A stretch of DNA of 8,206 nt from DASUFI01 sp036274635 (GTDB taxonomy: Bacteria > Planctomycetota > B15-G4). Both the position numbers and the translations under genes were made by a program. The notes beneath the pieces were generated by a model, which saw nothing but the letters and a program-made list of their open reading frames with translations, did no database searches and was not told the origin of the DNA. Of this stretch, positions 1 to 6,078 are shown piece by piece; within the stretch, counting starts at the first letter, position 1, and the number at the start of each line of letters is the position of its first letter. The stretch lies in assembly GCA_036274635.1 (NCBI GenBank), contig DASUFI010000199.1:1-8206 (forward strand), written 5' to 3'.

Positions 1-1
1 G

Positions 2-934
2 TTCTGGGCGCCGAAGGCGCGCGAGCTGGCGCGCGTCGGCGCGAGCGAGGCGCCCACGCTGCACGACCCGGCGCGGCTCGGTGTGCACCGCGAATACCCG
101 CTGCTGGTGCCCTCGCTGCTGGCGCCGGTCTTCGCGGTCTCGCCGCCGGATGCCACGGCCGGACCCAAGCTGGTGCTCGCGGCGCTGCAGCTGGCCCTGC
201 TCGGGCTGCTGGCGGCCACGTTGCGCCCGCACGGTGCGCGGGGCCTGGTGCTGCTGGCGGCCGTCGGCAGCGCGCCGCTGCTCGTGATGCTGGAGGTGCG
301 CGAGTCGGTCGTGTCGGGCGGGTACGTCGACGGCGCGGACGCGCTGTTCCTGCTGGGCCTGGTGGCCTGCATCGCGCGGCTGCGCGCGGGCGACGCGACG
401 CGCGGCACGGCCGCCGCGGCGGCGCTCTTCGGCGGCGCGCTGATGTCCACCAAGGTGGAGGGCCCGGTCGAGCTGGCCATCGTGCTGGCGGCCTGGGTGC
501 TGTGCGGCCCGCGGCACGCGCGGCTGCTGCCGCTGGCGGCCGGCGCGCTGGCGCTGGCGGTGCCGACGATCCTGCTGCGCGCAGGCGTTGCGCCCGACGA
601 GCAGGGCTTCGAGCCGGCGCGGCTGCTCGAGGGCGATGTGCTCGTCGCGCGCTGCGTGCCGGTGGCCGCCGGCGTGGCGCGCCTGGCGCTGGACGCCAGC
701 TGCCTCGGGCTGCTGCCGGCGCTGCTGGCCGTGCAGCTCGCGCGGCCGGGGCAGCGCTTCGGACGGCTGGTGGCGGCCGGCGCGGTGGCCTTCCTGCTCC
801 TGAGCTACCTCGCGACCACGATGGAGGCGCACCGGCACATGCAGACCAGCGCGCACCGCCTGGCGTGGCACTGGCTGCCCGCGCTGGCGCTGCTGGCCGC
901 GGCCGGTCGCGCGGAAGAGCCGCATGGAGGGTGA
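2..934 (+). CDS. Membrane glycosyltransferase-like protein (GT39/PMT-like), 5' end missing
   Basis: The frame is open from base 2 with no stop before TGA at 932-934, so at least 310 residues are visible and the N-terminus lies outside the window. The first residues read FWAPKARELA, and about 28 codons in comes HREYPLLVP. This W-x-x-KA followed by H-x-x-YP-LL-P pattern is typical of the first periplasmic loop of dolichyl-phosphate-mannose-type (GT39-like) integral membrane glycosyltransferases. Further on are a VDGADALFLLGL segment and an STKVEG motif, comparable to the TK-x-EG motif of the same group. About eight hydrophobic stretches alternate with short Arg-rich loops, so it should sit in the cytoplasmic membrane and transfer a sugar from a polyprenyl-phosphate donor; donor and acceptor are unknown. 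A GTG at 83 can look like a start, but the conserved motif begins upstream of it. The 3' end overlaps arfB by 11 bases. The family call is by motif only. Confidence 0.72.
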   Translation, partial: FWAPKARELARVGASEAPTLHDPARLGVHREYPLLVPSLLAPVFAVSPPDATAGPKLVLAALQLALLGLLAATLRPHGARGLVLLAAVGSAPLLVMLEVRESVVSGGYVDGADALFLLGLVACIARLRAGDATRGTAAAAALFGGALMSTKVEGPVELAIVLAAWVLCGPRHARLLPLAAGALALAVPTILLRAGVAPDEQGFEPARLLEGDVLVARCVPVAAGVARLALDASCLGLLPALLAVQLARPGQRFGRLVAAGAVAFLLLSYLATTMEAHRHMQTSAHRLAWHWLPALALLAAAGRAEEPHGG

Positions 935-1358
935 GCCGCTGGTCGTGCGCCCCGACCTCGTCCTGCCCGCGGACGAGTTGGCCTTCGAGGTCAGCCGCTC
1001 GGGCGGTCCGGGCGGCCAGAACGTGAACAAGGTGGCCACGCGCGTCACGCTGCGCTGGTCCGTCGCCGCCAGCCGGGTGCTCGACGACGTCCGGCGCGCG
1101 CGGCTGCTCGACGCGCTGGCCTCGCGCCTCACGCGCGAGGGCGAGCTGGTGATCCACTGCGACGAGACGCGCAGCCAGGCGCAGAATCGCGAGGCGGCGC
1201 GGCTGCGCCTGGCCGAGCTGCTGCGCGGCGCGCTGCACGTGCGCAAGAAGCGCCGGCCCAGCAAGCCCACGCGCGCCAGCCGCGAGCGGCGCCACGCCGG
1301 CAAGCGGCGGCGCTCGGAGGTGAAGCGCCTGCGCGGCCGGCCGCACGGCGACGACTGA
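924..1358 (+). CDS. arfB: Alternative ribosome-rescue factor ArfB (peptidyl-tRNA hydrolase)
   Basis: This 144-residue protein is close to the 140 residues of E. coli ArfB (YaeJ). ArfB enters stalled ribosomes lacking a stop codon and hydrolyses the peptidyl-tRNA. The release-factor catalytic GGQ lies at residues 30-32 within SGGPGGQNVNK, the expected context. Residues about 72-85 and YaeJ-like SQAQNREAA follow. The C-terminal tail from about residue 108 (KKRRPSKPTRASRERR, then KRLRG) closely matches the basic ArfB tail that inserts into the empty mRNA channel. The tail separates it from true RF1/RF2, which are much longer and carry a codon-recognition domain. The ATG at 924 is preceded by a GGAAGAG sequence at 913-919, 4 bases away. 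The start lies inside the end of the upstream membrane-protein gene, so the two are probably co-transcribed and perhaps translationally coupled, although their functions look unrelated. The stop is only 11 bases from the end of the convergent metalloprotease-like gene. Confidence 0.95.
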   Translation: MEGEPLVVRPDLVLPADELAFEVSRSGGPGGQNVNKVATRVTLRWSVAASRVLDDVRRARLLDALASRLTREGELVIHCDETRSQAQNREAARLRLAELLRGALHVRKKRRPSKPTRASRERRHAGKRRRSEVKRLRGRPHGDD

Positions 1359-1369
1359 GCGGCGGGCTC

Positions 1370-2191
1370 CTACGCCCGTGCGTGGCGCACGGGCAGCAGG
1401 GCCGTGGCCAGCGTCACGAGCAGGAGGCACAGCACGCCCAGCGCCAGGGCCACGATGAGCAGCGCGAGCAGTGGCGCGAGCAGGCGCGCCGCGACGGCCT
1501 CGCCCGTCGCCGGATCGTGGCCCAGCGCCACGACGACGAGGTTGGTCGCGAGCACGAGCCCGAGCAGCAGCAGCAGCCCCGGCAGGCCGCCGCGCAGATC
1601 CGCCGAGCTGGGCGACATGTGCGCGCCGATGCAGAGGCACAGGTAGAGGTACAGCCAGGTGACCCAGCGCCCCGCGACGTCGTGGCCCGCGAGGGCGGCG
1701 ATGAGCGCGCCGGCGCGGTCGGCCGCGGCGCGCGCCACCCCGAGCGGGCCGCCCTCGGCCGGCAGCGGCGCCGAGGCGACGCCGGCCGGCCCCAGCAGCC
1801 GCGTGAGCAGCAGCAGCGCCAGCGCGCCGCCGACCAGCGGCGCGACGCCGATGAAGAAGCGTCCCACCTGCTGGTACACGCTGCGCCTGTCCCACGCGTG
1901 CTGCACCTCGCCCAGCTGGCCCGTGCGCGGATCGGGCGCGAAGAGCTTCATGCGCTCGACGCGGTGGCCGAAGAGCAGGCAGACGGCGGCATGCGAGAGC
2001 TCGTGCACCGGCACACCCAGCCAGCCGGTCAGCAGCACGCCGCGCCATCCGAAGCGCGACTGCAGGCGCGCCGAGAGCAGCCGCTCGAGCAGGTGCAGCA
2101 GCGCGGCCGCCGCGGCGAAGGGCCCGAGCAGCACCAGCACCTGGCGGCCCGTCGCGAGCAGGCTGGCGAGGAGGACGTCCGGGGCGCTCAT
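1370..2191 (-). CDS. Membrane metalloprotease-like protein with HELSH motif (M50-like)
   Basis: The predicted protein has 273 residues and about six hydrophobic segments (roughly residues 18-39, 51-75, 112-133, 176-192, 202-223 and 237-266). The second contains PVHELSHAAV, with HELSH at 63-67, the HExxH zinc-binding motif. Placement of HExxH inside a membrane helix is characteristic of site-2-protease-like (M50) intramembrane metalloproteases. A second conserved-looking patch, IGAHMSPSSADLRGG at about 188-202, could provide the third ligand (for example Asp198), but it is not the canonical NPDG-type motif of S2P. GVAPLVGG at 115-122 also resembles M50 proteins. No PDZ domain is present. The ATG (2191-2189) overlaps the TGA of the upstream glycosyltransferase in an ATGA junction, and no strong Shine-Dalgarno is visible, which suggests translational coupling. 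A longer upstream open frame exists, but it is an out-of-frame shadow of the glycosyltransferase gene. Substrate unknown; proteolytic activity is inferred from the motif. Confidence 0.8.
   Translation of the reverse strand: MSAPDVLLASLLATGRQVLVLLGPFAAAAALLHLLERLLSARLQSRFGWRGVLLTGWLGVPVHELSHAAVCLLFGHRVERMKLFAPDPRTGQLGEVQHAWDRRSVYQQVGRFFIGVAPLVGGALALLLLTRLLGPAGVASAPLPAEGGPLGVARAAADRAGALIAALAGHDVAGRWVTWLYLYLCLCIGAHMSPSSADLRGGLPGLLLLLGLVLATNLVVVALGHDPATGEAVAARLLAPLLALLIVALALGVLCLLLVTLATALLPVRHARA
1374..1394. terminator. Hairpin between convergent genes, possible terminator
   Basis: A perfect 9-bp inverted repeat, GCCCGTGCG (1374-1382) and CGCACGGGC (1386-1394), is separated by three bases. It lies 16 bases after the arfB stop and inside the last codons of the convergent metalloprotease-like gene (stop at 1370-1372). 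No T-run follows on either strand, so it is not a canonical intrinsic terminator. It may still slow transcription or stabilise 3' ends of the arfB transcript. Its overlap with coding sequence means chance or codon constraint is possible. Confidence 0.4.
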
Positions 2192-3930
2192 CGCGGCACG
2201 CGGTAGACGGTGGGGGTGACGACCCGCCCGCCGAGGTCCAGAGGCTGCAGCTGCAGGACGGGCTCGAGTCGCGGCGCGCAGGCATCCATCACGGCCGCTG
2301 CGTCGGGCAGCTCGCGCGTGTAGAAGACGAGGTCGGCGCCGTCCGTCGCCACCTCCGGCGGCTGCACGCGGTAGACGAAGGGGATGCAGCGGCGACCCGA
2401 CAGCGGCGCCAGGATGCTGGGCACGTCGGTCATGAGCACCGTGTCCGGCGGGGTGTGGTCGCGCAGGAAGACGGCCACCTCCTCGAGGCGCGGGTCGACG
2501 TCCACGCGCGCCAGCGCGCCGGGCTGCGGGTGCGCCGCGCGCCGCAACTCGAAGGCGGCCACGGTGCCGGGCCAGGCGTGCAGGCGCACCTGCAGGAAGG
2601 GCACCGCCAGCAGCACCGCGCAGGCGATGGCGGCCGATGGCCGCGCTTCGGGCAGCCGTGGCAGCCGCAGCGCGAGCAGCCACAGTCCCGCACCCACGAC
2701 CAGCAGTCCCGCGTAGCCGAAGGACCACAGGCCGAGCACGTCCGGGTGATCCGAGCGCTGCAGCGCGAGAACCAGCAGCAGCAGCACGGCGCCCGACAGC
2801 AGCAGCGCGCGAGCCGCGGGCCGCGTCCACGCCGACCGTGCGACGTCCAGCAGCGCCAGCGCGCCCGCGCCGGCCGCGATGAGCAGCAGCGGCAGCAGCG
2901 GCACGTAGAAGCGCTCCTGCTGGTTGAAGGGCCAGAGCAGGTAGAGCACCAGCGTCGCCGCGACGTAGGCGCAGGCCTGCCGCCGCTCGGGCGAAGCGCC
3001 GCGCCGCAGCGAGAGGACGGCGAGGCCGGTGAGGACCAGGGCGAGCGCCAGCACGCCCAACGGCAGGCGCGCGCCGGCGCGGTCGACATTGGTGAGCAGC
3101 ACGGCCATCGCGCGCGCCATCACGTCCAGGTTTCCGGCGACGCGACGCGCCAGGGCCGGGCCGTCGAGCGGCGGCATGTCGAGGCGCACGGTCTTGGTCA
3201 GGTCGCGCGGCTCGGCGGCGAAGAACTCCGCGCTGTAGTCCGGGGCGCCGGGATGCTCGCGCGCCACCGCCGCCGCGCGTTGCTGCCAGGCCAGCACCAC
3301 GGCGGCGCCCGCCAGCAGCACCAGCGCGGCGCGCGCGCGCAGGCGTGCGTCCGCCCCGCGCCGCAGCAGCGCGAGCGCCGGCACCACCAGCAGCGTCACG
3401 CCCGCCAGGCGCGTCAGCGTGGCCGCCATCACCAGCGCGGCCGCCAGCACGGCCGATCCCCAGCCGGCGCCGGACCTCTGGCTGCGCCACAGCGCCAGCA
3501 GCGCCCCCAGCGAGAGGGCGAGGAAGAGTGGCTCGGTCCGGACGTAGCGGATGGAGAGGTCGAAGAGGGTCTGCGACAGCCCCGTGGCCGCCGCGACAGC
3601 GAGCGCCACCCCGGGGGAGCAGCCGAGCTGCCGGGCGACCTGGTGGGCCAGCACCACGGCGGCCAGCAGGGCGACGGCCAGCGCGGCGTGGAACAGTCCG
3701 TAGGCCTCCGCACCGCCCAGTCCGATGAGCCCCGAGAGCAGCAACGGCAAGCCCGGCGGATACTTGGTATGGGGGGTCCCGTCGAGCACGTACCCATTCC
3801 CGGTGGCCAGCGAGCGCCCCAGGCCCACGTAGAGTCCCGCGTCGGGGTCGATGGTCCAGACCGGCCGGATCGCGGTCAGAAGGGCCACTCCCAAGGCGAT
3901 CACGAGGAGGGCCACGGCCGCGCGGGGCAT
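2188..3930 (-). CDS. GT39/ArnT-like integral membrane glycosyltransferase
   Basis: The protein has 580 residues from the ATG at 3930. A leading hydrophobic segment is followed by DPDAGLYVGLGRSLATGNGY at about 28-47, where the acidic pair is the expected metal/donor-binding and catalytic position in ArnT/PMT-like GT-C enzymes. HTKYPPGLPLLL at about 54-65 is also typical. Many hydrophobic helices follow to about residue 430, including a TRLAG motif near 173-177 and NQQERFYVPLLPLLL near 336-350, the usual R-x-x-x-P loop. The last 120 or so residues are soluble-looking and probably extracytoplasmic. It likely transfers a sugar from a lipid-phosphate carrier to an envelope acceptor; specificity is unknown. 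A TTG two codons upstream (3936) is possible, but the ATG at 3930 has an AGGG seven bases before it and is preferred. It is first in an operon with the HELSH membrane protein and divergent from the sigma-factor operon. It is only distantly similar in layout to the truncated glycosyltransferase at the left edge. Confidence 0.85.
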   Translation of the reverse strand: MPRAAVALLVIALGVALLTAIRPVWTIDPDAGLYVGLGRSLATGNGYVLDGTPHTKYPPGLPLLLSGLIGLGGAEAYGLFHAALAVALLAAVVLAHQVARQLGCSPGVALAVAAATGLSQTLFDLSIRYVRTEPLFLALSLGALLALWRSQRSGAGWGSAVLAAALVMAATLTRLAGVTLLVVPALALLRRGADARLRARAALVLLAGAAVVLAWQQRAAAVAREHPGAPDYSAEFFAAEPRDLTKTVRLDMPPLDGPALARRVAGNLDVMARAMAVLLTNVDRAGARLPLGVLALALVLTGLAVLSLRRGASPERRQACAYVAATLVLYLLWPFNQQERFYVPLLPLLLIAAGAGALALLDVARSAWTRPAARALLLSGAVLLLLVLALQRSDHPDVLGLWSFGYAGLLVVGAGLWLLALRLPRLPEARPSAAIACAVLLAVPFLQVRLHAWPGTVAAFELRRAAHPQPGALARVDVDPRLEEVAVFLRDHTPPDTVLMTDVPSILAPLSGRRCIPFVYRVQPPEVATDGADLVFYTRELPDAAAVMDACAPRLEPVLQLQPLDLGGRVVTPTVYRVPR

Positions 3931-3972
3931 GAGCAAACCCTGCCGGTCATCAGCGCCCGGGGCAAGCGCCGC

Positions 3973-3993
3973 AAAAAAATCCTCAAGTTGAGG
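3973..3993 (-). terminator. Small palindrome followed by T-run on the minus strand
   Basis: On the minus strand the sequence reads CCTCAACTTGAGG, then A and seven T (3993 down to 3973). CCTCAA and TTGAGG are perfect reverse complements around one central base, giving realistically a 5-bp stem with a 3-base loop. A stem followed by a U-run is the shape of an intrinsic terminator, and it lies 43-63 bases ahead of the glycosyltransferase start. It could be a leader attenuator, a block to antisense transcription from the sigma operon, or simply a 13-bp dyad operator next to an A-tract. The stem is short and only moderately GC-rich, so termination would be weak. Confidence 0.35.
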
Positions 3994-4028
3994 TGTCTCG
4001 GCGATGTCATGACCGTCACCCCGGTGCT

Positions 4029-4052
4029 GTCTTGGCCTATCCTCGCCAAGAC
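4029..4052. repeat. 8-bp inverted repeat in the sigma-operon leader or promoter
   Basis: GTCTTGGC at 4029-4036 and GCCAAGAC at 4045-4052 are exact reverse complements separated by eight bases (CTATCCTC). The spacing and size fit either an operator for a dimeric regulator or an RNA hairpin in the 5' leader of the sigma-factor gene. The possible -10-like TATCCT falls in the loop. No regulator is identified. Confidence 0.45.
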
Positions 4053-4124
4053 GCCGAGGTCCGGTCCTGCTCGAGTGCGTCGGCAGGGACCCGAACCCGG
4101 GCCAGGCGCCCCCAGGGCCAGTCC

Positions 4125-5027
4125 GTGGTGCAGCCCGCCCCCAGCCACCGGGACGATGGATCGGCGACCGAAATGGTCGCCGCGAACACGCCCGCCAGGG
4201 CGGAAGGCGCGCCGGACGTCCAGGACGCCGATCCGGACGACGGCATCGTCCCGCAGGGCGAGGGGCTCGAGAGCGCCGAGGCGGTCACGGTGGTGCGCGT
4301 CGAGCCGCTGGACGAGGTGCCCGCCAGCGCCTTGGTGCAGGCCCGCCGCCTCGCGCAGGAAACCGGCCACCCGCTCCTGAGCCGGGTGCTGTCCGCCGGC
4401 CCCCGCGTGGAGTTCCAGGCGCTCAACAACGCCTTGATGGATCTCTACCGCGAACGCTCCAGCACGGCCGCCTACTCCCTGCTCTTCGAGCTGAACATGC
4501 GGCCGTTCACCATGATCGCCACGCGCATCCTGCGCCTGACGAACTGCCGCGCGGACCTGGGGGACATCCTCCAGGAGACCTTCCTGGCCATCTACCGCTA
4601 TCCCAGCCGCTTCTGCCCGGACAAGCCCAACGCCTTCCGCAACTGGTCCTACTCGATCATCCGCAACACGATCTACCGGCACCTGCAGGTGGACGCGCGC
4701 GAGGCCGTGCCGGTGGACCTGGTCTACGACATCCTGCCGGACGACCGGGCCACGTGCCCGGCGGCGGAGAGCGAGAACGCCGAGTCGGACGAGCGCTGCC
4801 AGCGCGTGTACGGGCTGCTGCTGTGCCTGTACGCCCACATCTACGAGCACGACCTCAAGCCGCGCGACCGCCTGGCGCTGCGGCTGGTCGAGGTGGAGCG
4901 CATGGCGTACCGCGACGCGGCCGACGTCCTCGGCTGCAAGCTCGAGAACTTCAAGATGATCGTTTGCAGGGCGCGCAAGAAGATCTTCGCCTCCCTGGTG
5001 CGCGTCCTCGGGAGCCGACGGCCATGA
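4125..5027 (+). CDS. ECF-like RNA polymerase sigma factor
   Basis: Directs RNA polymerase to a specific promoter set. With the GTG start at 4125 it has 300 residues; with the ATG at 4173, 284. The conserved part begins near base 4419. Region 2 contains LMDLYRERSSTAAYSLLFEL, then ADLGDILQETFLAIYRYP, matching the D-x-x-QE-x-F core helix 2.2, then FRNWSYSIIRNTIYRHL (regions 2.3/2.4). Region 4 starts at DLKPRDRLALRLVEVERMAY and its helix-turn-helix is YRDAADVLGCKLENFKMIVCRARKKIF. There is no region 1.1 or 3, as expected for ECF factors. An acidic N-terminal extension of 80 or more residues precedes region 2, which is unusual. The start is uncertain: GTG 4125 has AGGG seven bases upstream, while ATG 4173 has no good Shine-Dalgarno and sits in a hairpin loop. 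Codon use between 3993 and 4124 does not look coding. TGA overlaps the next gene's ATG, indicating coupling to its putative anti-sigma factor. Confidence 0.88.
   Translation: MVQPAPSHRDDGSATEMVAANTPARAEGAPDVQDADPDDGIVPQGEGLESAEAVTVVRVEPLDEVPASALVQARRLAQETGHPLLSRVLSAGPRVEFQALNNALMDLYRERSSTAAYSLLFELNMRPFTMIATRILRLTNCRADLGDILQETFLAIYRYPSRFCPDKPNAFRNWSYSIIRNTIYRHLQVDAREAVPVDLVYDILPDDRATCPAAESENAESDERCQRVYGLLLCLYAHIYEHDLKPRDRLALRLVEVERMAYRDAADVLGCKLENFKMIVCRARKKIFASLVRVLGSRRP
4162..4182 (+). repeat. 8-bp hairpin around the ATG at 4173
   Basis: CGGCGACC at 4162-4169 and GGTCGCCG at 4175-4182 are perfect reverse complements with a five-base loop (GAAAT). The ATG at 4173-4175 begins in the loop and ends on the first base of the 3' arm. 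If 4173 is the real start, the hairpin would occlude it; if translation begins at 4125, it is simply within the coding sequence. Confidence 0.5.
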
Positions 5028-6067
5028 TGCTCTCCACCGAAGCCTGCGTCGCGTTCGAGCGCGACATCAACCTGTTCGTGGACCACGAGCTGCCGGCCGC
5101 GGAGAGCGGCCGGCTGGTCGAGCACCTGCAGGCCTGCGGCGCGTGCCGCGACTACGTGGACGACCTGCGCGAGCTGTCCGAGCTGCACCGCGCGACGGCC
5201 TCCGCGGAGATCAGCGAGGACGAGGCGCGCGCGCTGGCCGAGGTCGTGGACCGCCACGCGCTGTTCGCCTCCATCACGCGCACGCTGGTGGGCGACAAGC
5301 GCTCCGAGCTGGCGCGCCTGTTCTACGAGCTGGGCAAGGCCTACGTGCTGGTGGCCAACCACAGCCGCGAGGGCCGGCCGGAGCGCAGCGTCCTGGCCGT
5401 GACCCCACCGGTCGACATCCGCTCGGCCTCCGACCGCGGCCGGCGCCTCGCGCAGGAGGGCGAGGACCTCAGCGCCGCCTCGGCCGAGCCGGACAGCGAG
5501 AGCGGCTCGCTCTTCCGCCGCTCGCGCCGGCTGTTCCAGTCGGCCTCGCGCGCCGGGGCCGGCGCGCTGGTCACCGGCCGCCGCCTGCTCGAGCAGGCCC
5601 TCGTGATGCGCCCGGACTTCGACGAGGCGCGCCTGTACCTCGGCTTCCACCACATGCTCGCCGGCCGCAACGACCGGGCGCGCGTCGAGTTCCGGCGCGT
5701 GTACCGCGAGGGCCGCGACCTCGTGCACCGCATGATGGCCCTGCAGTTCCTGGGCAACGTGCACGCCAGCGCGGGCGACTACGGCCGCGCCATCCAGTGC
5801 TTCGAGGAGGTCGTCTCCAGCGGCGTGGACACCCACGAGCCGCGGCTGTTCACCTCCCTGCTCAACCTCGCCGTCGTGTGCGCCAAGGCCGGCCACCCGA
5901 CGCGCAGCATCCGTCACTTCACCGAATTCGTCGCGCGCTTCCCCGCCCGGATCGACCAGGCGCGCGCCCTGCTTTCCCGCAAGGAGACTTTCGCGGCGGT
6001 GCTGCGTCGCGAAGCCGACCTGCACGACGAGCTCCGGCGCCTGGTGCCGGCGCTGTTCGCCGCCTGA
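5024..6067 (+). CDS. Zinc-finger (HC2-type) TPR protein, putative anti-sigma factor
   Basis: The protein has 347 residues. The N-terminus reads CVAFERDINLFVDHELPAAE (8-27), then HLQACGACRDYVDDL (34-48). This is the zf-HC2 anti-sigma pattern, with likely zinc ligands His34, Cys38 and Cys41 and possibly Cys8. Such domains bind ECF sigma factors and hold them inactive. A mixed helical region (to about 112) and a polar, Ser/Glu/Arg-rich linker (about 113-175) follow. The C-terminal half has TPR-like helix pairs at about 184-227 (RPDFDEARLYLGFHHMLAGR), 235-264 (LGNVHASAGDYGRAIQCFEE) and 273-303. No transmembrane segment is seen, so it should be cytosolic, unlike many ECF anti-sigmas. The TPRs may bind a partner or sense the signal. 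Start: ATG 5024 overlaps the sigma-factor stop (ATGA) and has GGAG nine bases upstream; a second ATG follows immediately. A longer upstream open frame is antiparallel to known coding and is rejected. The anti-sigma role is inferred from domain and operon position. Confidence 0.82.
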   Translation: MMLSTEACVAFERDINLFVDHELPAAESGRLVEHLQACGACRDYVDDLRELSELHRATASAEISEDEARALAEVVDRHALFASITRTLVGDKRSELARLFYELGKAYVLVANHSREGRPERSVLAVTPPVDIRSASDRGRRLAQEGEDLSAASAEPDSESGSLFRRSRRLFQSASRAGAGALVTGRRLLEQALVMRPDFDEARLYLGFHHMLAGRNDRARVEFRRVYREGRDLVHRMMALQFLGNVHASAGDYGRAIQCFEEVVSSGVDTHEPRLFTSLLNLAVVCAKAGHPTRSIRHFTEFVARFPARIDQARALLSRKETFAAVLRREADLHDELRRLVPALFAA

Positions 6068-6078
6068 AGGAATCGAAC

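Larger units (their letters stand above)
3931..4124. promoter_or_regulatory. Divergent intergenic regulatory region
   Basis: This region separates the minus-strand glycosyltransferase operon from the plus-strand sigma-factor operon and should hold both promoters. Its first 130 bases are clearly richer in A and T than anywhere else in the window, including seven consecutive A at 3973-3979. It contains perfect inverted repeats at 3981-3993, 4006-4013 and 4029-4052, listed separately where useful. A TATCCT at 4038-4043 could act as a -10 element on the plus strand, but the hexamer 17 bases upstream (GTCACC) is a poor -35, so no sigma70-type promoter is called with confidence. An ECF-type autoregulated promoter is possible and cannot be recognised without the cognate motif. 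Confidence 0.5.

Noticed and set aside
1382..2206. 274-codon plus-strand open frame
   Set aside because: Gln/Arg/Glu-rich shadow antisense to the HELSH membrane protein; no domain or Shine-Dalgarno.
2192..3490. Long open minus-strand frame upstream of and in frame with the HELSH protein, which would give a 706-residue product
   Set aside because: The added N-terminal 433 residues are Arg/Ala/Gly-rich low-complexity and lie in another frame of the well-supported glycosyltransferase gene. The ATGA junction at 2188-2191 gives a natural start.
4029..4052. Riboswitch or small RNA in the sigma-operon leader
   Set aside because: One hairpin and no recognisable conserved riboswitch core; an operator or simple leader hairpin is enough to explain it.
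3993..4124. Upstream extension of the sigma-factor reading frame to a GTG at 3993
   Set aside because: Third-position GC falls at the beginning of this stretch and the residues are Cys/Ser/Arg-rich without pattern. It overlaps the palindromic intergenic region, so it looks non-coding.
2455..4380. 641-codon plus-strand open frame
   Set aside because: Antisense to the glycosyltransferase gene. Its Gln/Arg/His-rich composition is the usual shadow of a Leu/Ala-rich membrane protein in high-GC DNA.
4841..6025. 394-codon minus-strand open frame
   Set aside because: Antisense shadow of the zinc-finger/TPR gene, with no recognisable motif. The plus strand has clear zinc-finger and TPR patterns.
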